A stretch of DNA of 64,000 bases from Nocardioides marmoribigeumensis (GTDB taxonomy: Bacteria > Actinomycetota > Actinomycetes > Propionibacteriales > Nocardioidaceae): positions 2,480,001-2,544,000 of the forward strand of contig NZ_JAVDYG010000001.1 of the NCBI RefSeq assembly GCF_031458325.1. Direction: 5' to 3'. The notes beneath the pieces are model-generated. The model ran no database searches. It was given only the letters and a program-made list of their open reading frames with translations, and was not told the origin of the DNA. This document shows, in pieces, positions 42,803 through 50,073 of the stretch; the stretch's first letter is position 1; every line of letters starts with the position of its first letter. The translations under genes were made by a program, and so were the position numbers.

Positions 42803-43929
42803 GCGTCTTCGACTCGCTCGTCGGGCAGGCCCCGGCGATCCAGACCCTCCAGGCGGCGGCTCGTGGGCACGGCATGAGCCACGCATGGCTGGTCACCGGT
42901 CCGCCCGGCTCCGGGCGCTCCAACGCGGCGCTCGCGTTCGCCGCGGCGCTCCAGTGCGAGCAGGCCGGGTGCGGCGAGTGCGAGGCGTGCCGCACGGCGC
43001 TGGCGGGCAGTCACCCCGACGTGCTCGTGCAGAGCACCGAGCGGATGATCATCTCCGTCGACCTGGCCCGGGAGTGGGTGCTGCGCGCCGCCCTCAAGCC
43101 CATGCGTGGGCGCTGGCAGATCCTCGTCGTCGAGGACGCCGACCGGCTCAACGAGCACGCCAACAACGCGCTGCTCAAGGCGATCGAGGAGCCCCACCCC
43201 CGCACGGTGTGGATCCTCTGCGCGCCCAACCCCAGCGACGTCCTGCCCACCATCCGGTCCCGCTCGCGGACGCTGCAGCTCACGACCCCCCACCTCGAGG
43301 AGGTGACGCGCTTCCTGGTCGAGCGCCACGGCGTGCCCGAGGCCCTCGCGGCCTACTCCGCCCGTGCCGCCCAGGGTCACATCGGCCGGGCCCGTGCGCT
43401 CGCGCTCGACGAGGCCGTGCGCAACCGGCGCCGCGAGGTGATCACGTTGCCCGCCAGGCTGCGCGGCCTCGGCGACTGCATGACGGCGGCGGCCAACATC
43501 GCCGACCTGGCCAAGCAGGACAGCGCCGAGCAGATCGAGGCGTTCCGCACGCGCGAGTTCAAGAACGTCGAGATGGTCTACGGCGAGGACCGCAAGGCCC
43601 GCTCGACGGTGTCCGCACGGGCAGCGGTCTCCCAGCTCGACAAGGAGGTCAAGGCGCGGGAGCGGCGCGCGGTCAACGACAGCGTCGACCGGGTGCTGAT
43701 GGACCTGGTCTCGGTCTACCGCGACCTGCTCCTGCTCCAGCTCGGCTCCACCAAGCCGCTGGTCAACGAGGAGCTGCGGCCCGACCTGACCGAGCTGGGC
43801 CGCCGCACGACGCCCGAGAGCAACCTCCAGCGCATCGACGCGATCTACGCTGCCCGCGAGCAGATGCTCGAGTTCAACACCCCACCCCTCCTGGCGCTGG
43901 AGTCGATGATGGTGGCACTTCGTGCCTGA
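42799..43929 (+). CDS. holB: DNA polymerase III delta-prime subunit
   Basis: A 376-residue clamp-loader subunit. The start SVFDSLVGQAPAIQTLQAAA, the P-loop-like GPPGSGRSNAALAF, the zinc-binding cysteines in QCEQAGCGECEACRTAL and the sensor LLKAIEEPHPRTVWIL are all typical of HolB, as is RSRSRTLQL. The P-loop has Arg in place of Lys, as is common in delta-prime, which does not hydrolyse ATP. The GTG at 42799 overlaps the tmk stop, a conserved tmk-holB coupling. The C-terminal 180 residues are helical. Its last bases overlap the start of the peptidase gene. Confidence 0.94.
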   Translation: MSVFDSLVGQAPAIQTLQAAARGHGMSHAWLVTGPPGSGRSNAALAFAAALQCEQAGCGECEACRTALAGSHPDVLVQSTERMIISVDLAREWVLRAALKPMRGRWQILVVEDADRLNEHANNALLKAIEEPHPRTVWILCAPNPSDVLPTIRSRSRTLQLTTPHLEEVTRFLVERHGVPEALAAYSARAAQGHIGRARALALDEAVRNRRREVITLPARLRGLGDCMTAAANIADLAKQDSAEQIEAFRTREFKNVEMVYGEDRKARSTVSARAAVSQLDKEVKARERRAVNDSVDRVLMDLVSVYRDLLLLQLGSTKPLVNEELRPDLTELGRRTTPESNLQRIDAIYAAREQMLEFNTPPLLALESMMVALRA

Positions 43930-45493
43930 GCCCGCCCGTCTCCGCTCGACCCTCGCGACCGCGCTGGTCGCCGCCCTCGCCCTGTCCGCCTGCTCCGGCG
44001 CCGGCGACGCCGGTCCCGAGCCGCGGCCGGTCGAGACCAGCACGTCGACCTCGGCGTCGGCGTCGTCCTCCAGCGGCACGCCGGCCACCGAGGACGTCCC
44101 CGCGGGTCTCGAGGACTACTACGGGCAGACCCTGGACTGGCAGGACTGCCGCAAGGGTGACCAGTGCGCCACGCTCGAGGTCCCGCTCGACTACGCGCAG
44201 CCGCAGGGCCGCACGATCGAGCTGTCGCTGCTGCGCGTGCCGGCCGGCGACCAGGACAGCAAGGTGGGGTCGCTCCTGGTCAACCCCGGCGGCCCGGGCG
44301 CGTCCGGGGTCGACTACGCCGCCGCCGCCACGACCTACTTCAACAAGCCGATCCGCACCTACTTCGACATCGTCGGCTTCGACCCGCGCGGTGTCGGTCG
44401 CAGCGACCCGATCGACTGCCTGAGCGACGAGCAGCTCGACGAGTTCGCCGCCTCCGACCCCGACCCCGACGACGTGCCCGAGCAGCAGCTGTCCGACGCG
44501 CTGCTGCGCCAGTTCGGCGAGGGCTGCCTGGCTCGGTCGGGCGCGCTCACCCGCCACGTCTCCACCGAGGAGGCGGCCCGCGACATGGACGTGCTGCGGT
44601 CGGCGCTGCGGCAGCCCAAGATGCTCTACTTCGGCGCCTCCTACGGCACCTTCCTCGGCGGGACCTACGCCGACCTGTTCCCCGACAAGGTCGGGCGGAT
44701 GGTCCTCGACGGTGCCGTCGACCCGACGGTCAGCCTGGTCAAGGGTGCCGAGGTCCAGGCCAAGGGGTTCGAGACCGCGCTGCGGGCCTACGTCGGCCAC
44801 TGCGTCGACAAGGGCGACTGCTACCTCGGCGACAGCGTCGACGAGGGGATCGGCAGGATCCAGGACCTCCTCGAGCAGACCGACGCCGAGCCCCTGCCGG
44901 CCGCCGAGGGCCGGCCGCTCACCGAGGGCCTCGCGGTGCTGGGGATCTGGGCGCCGCTCTACAACCGTGACTTCTGGTACGCCCTGGACGTCGGCCTCAA
45001 GTCGGCCTTCGCGGGCAACGGCAAGGTGCTGCTCCAGCTCGCCGACGCCTACCTCAACCGAGGCAAGGACGGCTACAAGGACAACTCGGGCGAGGCGATC
45101 TACGCCGTCAACTGCCTCGACCGCGACGAGTGGGTCGACCCCGGCGAGGTGGCCCGCGTGCAGGGGCCGATCATCAAGGCGTCCCCGACCTTCGGCCGGC
45201 TGTTCGCCTGGGGCCTCACCGCGTGCGGGTCATGGGCTGTCCACAGTGGCAAGAAGCCGCACCCGCTCCGGGCGACCGGGTCCGCGCCGATCATGGTCGT
45301 GGGCACCACGCGCGACCCGGCAACGCCGCTGTCGTGGGCCGAGGGCCTGGTGAGGCAGCTCGACGACGCCGTGCTGGTCAAGCGCGACGGCGACGGGCAC
45401 ACCGGCTACAAGGCCGGCAACAAGTGCGTCGACGAGGCGGTCGAGGCCTACCTCGTCTCCGGCACGGTCCCCCCGGACACCGTCAGCTGCTGA
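43922..45493 (+). CDS. Lipoprotein alpha/beta-hydrolase, tripeptidyl aminopeptidase family
   Basis: A 523-residue exported enzyme. The signal peptide ends in the lipobox LSAC (C near 23), so it should be a membrane-anchored lipoprotein; a Ser/Thr-rich linker follows. The catalytic domain has the oxyanion loop NPGGPGASG, nucleophile S240 in GASYGT, and the C-terminal TAP-like domain with CGSWAV, GTTRDPATPLSWA (Asp) and DGHTGY (His). It resembles secreted Streptomyces tripeptidyl aminopeptidases (SlpD/Tap). The GTG at 43922 overlaps the holB stop by 8 bases. The stop codon is the first of five in-frame TGAs in a 9-bp tandem repeat. Confidence 0.9.
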   Translation: MPEPARLRSTLATALVAALALSACSGAGDAGPEPRPVETSTSTSASASSSSGTPATEDVPAGLEDYYGQTLDWQDCRKGDQCATLEVPLDYAQPQGRTIELSLLRVPAGDQDSKVGSLLVNPGGPGASGVDYAAAATTYFNKPIRTYFDIVGFDPRGVGRSDPIDCLSDEQLDEFAASDPDPDDVPEQQLSDALLRQFGEGCLARSGALTRHVSTEEAARDMDVLRSALRQPKMLYFGASYGTFLGGTYADLFPDKVGRMVLDGAVDPTVSLVKGAEVQAKGFETALRAYVGHCVDKGDCYLGDSVDEGIGRIQDLLEQTDAEPLPAAEGRPLTEGLAVLGIWAPLYNRDFWYALDVGLKSAFAGNGKVLLQLADAYLNRGKDGYKDNSGEAIYAVNCLDRDEWVDPGEVARVQGPIIKASPTFGRLFAWGLTACGSWAVHSGKKPHPLRATGSAPIMVVGTTRDPATPLSWAEGLVRQLDDAVLVKRDGDGHTGYKAGNKCVDEAVEAYLVSGTVPPDTVSC

Positions 45494-46206
45494 CCCTGCT
45501 GACCCTGCTGACGCTGCTGACCCTGCTGAGCCGGTCGAGGCGCCGAGCGCGCCTCAGGGCCTGGCGCTGACCGACCACGCCCGGTGCACGACGCGAACCC
45601 CAGCCACGTGTGCCGGTTGTTCCACCAGCACCACCCGACCTTGGGCGCACCCCGGCGCCCGGCACCGTCGCGGCCGGTCCCGCGGCTGATCCAGATCGCG
45701 GGCGTGCGCGCGTCGTACCCGCTCGGACGGGGGCGCCGGCTGCCGACGGTCATGAAGCAGTGGTTGTCGGCCAGCACCGCGGGCACCTGGAGCAGCCAGG
45801 AGATCCCCTCCTGCAGCGTGAGCGGGCTGCGTCCGCGGCGCTCGAGCTCGGGCAGTGCCTCGGACGGCCGCCGGTCACGAAGGTCGTCACCCCGGTCGAG
45901 CCCGTGGACGAGGTAGGCCTGCCCCGCGGGAAGCCCCACGGTCGGCAGGAACTTCTCCACGTCGGTCAGGTCCTCGACGACGAAGCCCGTCCGGTCGCCC
46001 AGAGTGAGCAGGGTGGCGAGGAGATCGACCGGCACACTGCCGGGAGCCAGCGCCACGAGCGCGCCGTCCGTCCCGTGGTCGAGCGGCTCCCGAGGGTGGA
46101 GCTCGTCGAGACCAGGCACCTCCAGACCCAGCGACCGCAGGCGCGCGACCTGCTCGGCGATCGGTGGCAGTGCGGGCACGACAGACGTGAGCGGGTCGGT
46201 GGCCAT
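45448..46206 (-). CDS. DUF5701 family protein
   Basis: A 252-residue protein of unknown function. The body (1-215) has SLGLEVPGLDELHPREPLDHG, DVEKFLPTVGLPAGQAYLVHG and KVGWCWWNNRHTWLGFASC, typical of actinobacterial DUF5701 proteins. It has no signal or membrane segment. The last 35 residues (APRPAQQGQQRQQGQQ and onward) are encoded by the 9-bp tandem repeat and by antisense of the peptidase gene, overlapping that gene by 46 bases. The native stop may have been lost, so this tail is probably not part of the ancestral protein. The ATG at 46204-46206 is the first start. Confidence 0.75.
   Translation of the reverse strand: MATDPLTSVVPALPPIAEQVARLRSLGLEVPGLDELHPREPLDHGTDGALVALAPGSVPVDLLATLLTLGDRTGFVVEDLTDVEKFLPTVGLPAGQAYLVHGLDRGDDLRDRRPSEALPELERRGRSPLTLQEGISWLLQVPAVLADNHCFMTVGSRRPRPSGYDARTPAIWISRGTGRDGAGRRGAPKVGWCWWNNRHTWLGFASCTGRGRSAPGPEARSAPRPAQQGQQRQQGQQGQQLTVSGGTVPETR
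45489..45530. repeat. 9-bp tandem repeat with five in-frame stop codons
   Basis: GCTGACCCT is repeated about 4.7 times (45489-45530), with one unit reading GCTGACGCT. Because the period is a multiple of three, TGA recurs in the peptidase frame at 45491, 45500, 45509, 45518 and 45527. On the minus strand it encodes a Gln/Gly-rich tail in the DUF5701 frame. Confidence 0.9.
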
Positions 46207-46298
46207 GGACCGCCAACGTGGCAGGTCAACCGGTTGTTCCCGGCTCGCCGACGCCCCCTATACTCGGCTCCCGTGGCTCGCCGACGTGCGAGCCGCTG

Positions 46299-46374
46299 GC
46301 CGCCTTAGCTCAGTCGGTAGAGCGATTCACTCGTAATGAATAGGTCGTCGGTTCGATTCCGACAGGCGGCTCCA
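46299..46374 (+). tRNA. tRNA-Thr (CGT)
   Basis: A standard cloverleaf: acceptor GCCGCCT with AGGCGGC, D-arm TAGCTCAGTCGGTAGAGC, anticodon loop ACTCGTAA with CGT, and T-arm TCGGTTCGATTCCGA. The discriminator T is followed by an encoded CCA (46372-46374). No integrase gene or repeated 3' end was found near it. Confidence 0.97.
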
Positions 46375-46485
46375 TCTCCAAGCCCTCGCTCCCGCCCGAG
46401 CACGCCGACAGCCTGGAGGCGATGACGCGGATGACCACCACCCGACGACGCCGGTTCGGCGCTGCCCGACGGCCACGAGGTCGAG

Positions 46486-47457
46486 GTGCTCGTGGTCGGT
46501 GCCGCGCCGGGGCCCGTGGTCGAGGTGCTCACGCTCGGGGCGGCGCTGCACACGCTGACCGTCACCTGCGGGGACGGGGTCCGTCGCAACGTGGCCCTCG
46601 GGCACCGCAGCGTGGAGGACCGCCTGGCCAGTCCGGCGTACGTCGGCGCGACCGTGGGGCGCTATGCCAACCGGATCGCGGGGGCGTCCTTCGAGCTCGA
46701 CGGGCGCGAGGTCCGGCTGGCCGCCAACGAGGACGGGAACTCGCTGCACGGCGGACCGGACGGGTTCGACCGGCGACTGTGGGAGGTGGTCTCCCAGACC
46801 GAGGACGAGGTCGTGCTCGAGCTGGTGAGTCCGGACGGCGACCAGGGCTTCCCGGGGACGGTGACGGCGCGGGTCGCCTACCAGGTGGACGGGGACGGCG
46901 TGACCATCGAGCTGACCGCCACCACGGACGCACCGACCGTGGTCAACCTGACCCACCATGCCTACCTCAACCTCGACGGCCAGGACGCCGGCACCGTGGA
47001 CGACCACGTGCTCGAGGTGCCGTCGGACCACTACCTGCCCGTCCTGGAGGGGATCCCGACCGGCATCGCACCGGTCGACGGCACCCCGTTCGACCTGCGA
47101 GCGCCGACCCGGGTGGGCCAGGCCGCCCGCAGCGGCCACGAGCAGGTGGCAGCGGCGTGCGGTCTCGACCATTGCCTCGCCGTGCGCGGCGACGGCCTGC
47201 GCCGGCACGCGACCCTGTCGACGCCGACCACCAGCACGCGGGTGGAGCTGTGGTCCGACCAGCCCGGGCTGCAGGTGTTCACCGCCAACTTCGACGCACC
47301 GGTCCCGTCGCTGGCCGGCGGCATCTACCGCATGGGGGACGGCCTCGCCCTGGAGCCGCAGCTGTTCCCCGACACCCCGCACCACCCGCAGTGGCCCTCG
47401 GCCGTCCTGCGACCCGGTGAGACCTACCGCTCGCGCATCGAGTGGCGCTTCGCCTGA
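46486..47457 (+). CDS. Aldose 1-epimerase (galactose mutarotase-like)
   Basis: A 323-residue protein from the GTG at 46486. Family marks are VGRYANRIAGASFELDG, the catalytic-histidine regions LHGGPDGFDRRLW and NLTHHAYLNLDG, HYLPVLEGIPTG and the C-terminal catalytic Glu region LALEPQLFPD. It interconverts anomers of aldoses in the cytosol. Sequence upstream of the chosen start (46462-46485, LPDGHEVEV in this frame) looks like the usual GalM N-terminus, yet an ATG at 46431 lies in another frame, so the 5' end may carry a frameshift. It lies 112 bases after tRNA-Thr and is convergent with the LysR gene. Confidence 0.85.
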   Translation: MLVVGAAPGPVVEVLTLGAALHTLTVTCGDGVRRNVALGHRSVEDRLASPAYVGATVGRYANRIAGASFELDGREVRLAANEDGNSLHGGPDGFDRRLWEVVSQTEDEVVLELVSPDGDQGFPGTVTARVAYQVDGDGVTIELTATTDAPTVVNLTHHAYLNLDGQDAGTVDDHVLEVPSDHYLPVLEGIPTGIAPVDGTPFDLRAPTRVGQAARSGHEQVAAACGLDHCLAVRGDGLRRHATLSTPTTSTRVELWSDQPGLQVFTANFDAPVPSLAGGIYRMGDGLALEPQLFPDTPHHPQWPSAVLRPGETYRSRIEWRFA

Positions 47458-47479
47458 CGCTGGTCCCGCCGGGCCGGGC

Positions 47480-48394
47480 TCACACCAGCTCCTGGCCGAG
47501 CGACGCAGCGGCGTCGCGCACCAGGGTCGCCACCGCCTCGACGGCCTCGACGTCACCGGTGTCGCGCTGACGCAGGACGATGCGGCGGGTGCCGAGACCG
47601 GGGACGTCGAGCACGTCCACGCCCTCCATGGTCTGCAGGTGCAGGGCCAGCGACGGGAGCAGCGTGAAGCCCTCCCCGGCCGCGACCAGTGCGACGGCGC
47701 TCTGGAAGTTGGCGAACGTGTGGACGGGCGCGGTGCGCACGCCGAGCGAGCGCCGCACGCGCCGCACGGCCTGCCAGCTCGCGGCCGACGGCTCGGCGCC
47801 GAGCCAGGGCAGCGGGAGCCGCGCCAGGTCGACGACGTCACCCGCGATCGTGGTGCCGGCCGGGACGACGAGCTTCCACGGCTCGTCGAGCAGGGGCGTC
47901 TCGCGCACGCCGCGAGGGAGCGCGCGGTTGGGCTCGCCGGCGTCGAGCTCGACGACCGCGAGGTCCAGCTCGCCGGAGCGCAGGGAGCGCACCAGGGTGT
48001 CGCGGTCGGACTCGACGATGTCGAGGTGGATGCGCGGGAACCGTGCACGCCACTGCGGCAGCTGCGGCAGCAGGACCGTCACCAGGAAGGTCTGGAACGT
48101 CCCGAGGTGCGCCGAGCCGACCGTGTCGGAGTCCTCCCCGACCAGGCGGGCCCGGGCCTCCTCGAGCGACCGCTCCACCTCCTCCGCGGTCTCGGCGAGG
48201 GTGTGCCCGGCGGCAGTGAGCACCGCCCCGCGAGGCGTGCGGTCCAGGAGCGGGCGGCCCACCTCCAGCTCGAGCCGGGCGAGCTGCTGGGACACGGCTG
48301 ACGCGCTGACGCCGAGCTCGTCAGCCGCCGCGAGCACGCCGCCGGCGCGCGCGACCGCGAGCAGGAAACGCAGGCGTCGGGGGTCGATCTCCAC
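47480..48394 (-). CDS. LysR family transcriptional regulator
   Basis: A 304-residue LysR protein. The N-terminal winged helix-turn-helix runs RRLRFLLAVARAGGVLAAAD and LGVSASAVSQQLARLE; the effector domain spans about 90-300. The GTG start at 48394 directly abuts a palindrome (48395-48409) of the LysR T-N11-A type, which suggests autoregulation. It is divergent from a small membrane protein gene, the usual place to seek a target. The effector is unknown. The protein resembles the ArgP/IciA-like and HdfR subgroups only in general layout. Confidence 0.9.
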   Translation of the reverse strand: MEIDPRRLRFLLAVARAGGVLAAADELGVSASAVSQQLARLELEVGRPLLDRTPRGAVLTAAGHTLAETAEEVERSLEEARARLVGEDSDTVGSAHLGTFQTFLVTVLLPQLPQWRARFPRIHLDIVESDRDTLVRSLRSGELDLAVVELDAGEPNRALPRGVRETPLLDEPWKLVVPAGTTIAGDVVDLARLPLPWLGAEPSAASWQAVRRVRRSLGVRTAPVHTFANFQSAVALVAAGEGFTLLPSLALHLQTMEGVDVLDVPGLGTRRIVLRQRDTGDVEAVEAVATLVRDAAASLGQELV

Positions 48395-48409
48395 TTAAGC
48401 AATGCTAAA
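48395..48409. promoter_or_regulatory. LysR-type palindrome
   Basis: TTAAGCAATGCTAAA is an interrupted palindrome (TT-AGCA / TGCT-AA) of the T-N11-A form bound by LysR proteins. It is AT-rich against the local background and touches the LysR start codon, so bound protein would block its own transcript and could act on the divergent gene. Confidence 0.6.
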
Positions 48410-48520
48410 GGCGGAGTGCAGAGATCTGCGATTGATCTGAACGTCTGGGGACCTCACCATTGTCCTCGGACGGGCGCGGATCGCGACGTCATGGCTGCGA
48501 GGACAACGGAAGGCGGGCGC

Positions 48521-48775
48521 ATGATCGCGGCGTCGCTGGGCTGGATGGGCACGATCGGGACGATGCTGGCCTACGTGCTGATGGCCAACGGGAGACTGGT
48601 CGCGACGTCACGGACGTACGCCGCGATGAACGTCGCCGGAGGCGTGCTGGCCGGCGTGGGCGCCATGGCGTACGCCGCGTGGCCGAGCGTCGCGTCCAAC
48701 GTGATGTGGGCCGCCATCGGGGCCTGGTCCTTCCTCAGCGCCACCCGGGTCGCGCACGCGCGTCGTACCGCCTGA
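48521..48775 (+). CDS. Small membrane protein, CBU_0592-like
   Basis: An 84-residue protein with three hydrophobic segments: LGWMGTIGTMLAYVLMANG, MNVAGGVLAGVGAMAYAAW and ASNVMWAAIGAWSFLS. This pattern fits the CBU_0592-type small membrane proteins found in many bacteria, of unknown function. The ATG at 48521 is chosen because GGAAGG lies 7 bases upstream; an ATG at 48491 would add ten polar residues. It is divergent from the LysR gene and may be its target. Confidence 0.72.
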   Translation: MIAASLGWMGTIGTMLAYVLMANGRLVATSRTYAAMNVAGGVLAGVGAMAYAAWPSVASNVMWAAIGAWSFLSATRVAHARRTA

Positions 48776-48812
48776 GCCCCTTCCCGTCGGGCCCTTGGCC
48801 GGCGACTGTCGG

Positions 48813-48822
48813 CGATATATCG
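48813..48822. promoter_or_regulatory. PadR operator candidate
   Basis: CGATATATCG is a perfect 10-bp palindrome, strikingly AT-rich for this genome, 36 bases before the PadR start. A GACTAT hexamer at 48826-48831 is a possible -10. PadR proteins often bind ATAT-containing palindromes over their own promoters. Confidence 0.55.
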
Positions 48823-48858
48823 TCTGACTATCGCGAACGGTCGTGAGGGAGGTCGGCG

Positions 48859-49479
48859 ATGCCGAACAAGCACTGGCAGGGAGGCCGCGGAGGCGGCTGG
48901 TCCGAGTGGTCCGACTGGGGCCACCAGCAGGCCTGGAGATCCTCAGGGCCCCCACCGTGGCTGACCGGGCTCTTCGGGCTCGCGCAGGCCGGGCAGTCCG
49001 CCAAGGGCGCGCCGAAGGTCCGCCGCGGTGACGTGCGCTCCGCGATCCTCGACGTGCTCTCGGGGGAGCCGATGAACGGCTACCAGGTGATCCAGCAGAT
49101 CGCCGAGCGCAGCAACGGCCTCTGGAAGCCCAGCCCCGGCTCGGTCTACCCCACGATCCAGCAGCTCGAGGACGAGGGCCTGGTCGAGGGCACGAGCCCG
49201 GAGGGCCGCCGGCTCCTCCAGCTCACCGCCGCGGGGCGGGTCTACGTCGAGGAGCGCGCCGAGGAGCTCGCCGAGACCTGGCGCCCGTTCGACGAGGCGC
49301 AGCAGCCCACGTCCGGCGGGGAGGCGGGCGACCTCAAGCCGGTCATCGGGCAGGTGATGGGTGCGGTGTGGCAGGTGATCACCACCGGCACGCGCCAGCA
49401 GCAGGCCGAGGCCGCGGAGATCCTCTCCGAGACCCGTCGACGGCTCTACACGCTCCTGGCCGACGGGGAGCCGTCATGA
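48859..49479 (+). CDS. PadR family transcriptional regulator
   Basis: A 206-residue regulator. A Gly/Trp-rich N-terminus (about 1-50) precedes the PadR winged helix: VRRGDVRSAILDVLSGEPMNG, YQVIQQIAERSNGLWKPSPG and SVYPTIQQLEDEGLVEG. The C-terminal helices would make the dimer. GAGGGAGG lies 7 bases before the ATG. The stop overlaps the next gene's ATG (ATGA), so it is coupled to a DUF1707 membrane protein, a common pairing in actinobacteria. The palindrome at 48813-48822 suggests autoregulation. Confidence 0.92.
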   Translation: MPNKHWQGGRGGGWSEWSDWGHQQAWRSSGPPPWLTGLFGLAQAGQSAKGAPKVRRGDVRSAILDVLSGEPMNGYQVIQQIAERSNGLWKPSPGSVYPTIQQLEDEGLVEGTSPEGRRLLQLTAAGRVYVEERAEELAETWRPFDEAQQPTSGGEAGDLKPVIGQVMGAVWQVITTGTRQQQAEAAEILSETRRRLYTLLADGEPS

Positions 49480-50036
49480 GCTGCGGCCCCCACACCGGCC
49501 CCCACACCGGCCCCCACACCGGCCGCTACGACGACCGCTGGGCGCGCCGCGCGGAGGTCGAGCGGATCAAGCAGCAGCAGCGCGCGATGTGGACCGCGGC
49601 CCTCACCGGTGCGGTGTCCGGGGCGGTCAACGGAGCTCGCGGCGGTGGCCCCCAGGTGCGCATCGGCGACGCCGAGCGCGAGTCCGCGATCGCCGCCCTG
49701 GGTGAGCACTACGTCGCCGGTCGGCTCACCAAGGAGGAGCTCGACGAGCGCGCGGACGCGGCTTGGTCGGCCCGCACCTCCGGTGACCTGGCGCCCCTGT
49801 TCCGCGACCTGCCTGCGCTCGCCCCGCCGGCCCCGGTGCGCCCGCCCCGCCGGCCGGCGCAGCGCCGGTCGTGGTGGATGGGCGTGCGGCTGACGTGGGT
49901 CTTCCTGCTGCTCATGGTGCTGGCCGTCACCAGCCACCTGCCGTGGTTCGCCGTGCTCGTGTTCATGGGCTTGTGGTGGAGCGGGCTGTTCAGCGGGCTC
50001 CGGCGCTGGACGTCTCGGCAAGCTCGACGACCGTGA
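49476..50036 (+). CDS. DUF1707 (SHOCT-like) membrane protein
   Basis: A 186-residue protein. Three perfect 12-bp repeats (49485-49520) near the start encode GPHT three times. The DUF1707 segment is seen in VRIGDAERESAIAALGEHYV and GRLTKEELDERADAAWSART. A Pro-rich linker leads to two membrane helices (about 135-175). DUF1707 proteins bind membranes and are often found with PadR regulators; their role is not settled. The C-terminal residues (TSRQARRP) are encoded by a dispersed repeat copy at 50012-50032, so the natural tail may have been replaced. Confidence 0.83.
   Translation: MSCGPHTGPHTGPHTGRYDDRWARRAEVERIKQQQRAMWTAALTGAVSGAVNGARGGGPQVRIGDAERESAIAALGEHYVAGRLTKEELDERADAAWSARTSGDLAPLFRDLPALAPPAPVRPPRRPAQRRSWWMGVRLTWVFLLLMVLAVTSHLPWFAVLVFMGLWWSGLFSGLRRWTSRQARRP
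50012..50032. repeat. Dispersed repeat copy at the DUF1707 gene 3' end
   Basis: GTCTCGGCAAGCTCGACGAC followed by C is a slightly diverged copy of the GTCTCGACAAGCTCGACCAC unit seen at 62108-62129. It encodes the last residues of the DUF1707 protein and ends one base before its stop codon. Confidence 0.6.
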
Positions 50037-50073
50037 CGGCACGGTAGCCCGCGGTCGGTCCTATCCTCTGGCC

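Noticed and set aside
46299-46374. tRNA-Thr as an integration site of a mobile element
   Set aside because: No integrase, no direct repeat of the tRNA 3' end and no change in base composition were seen on either side.
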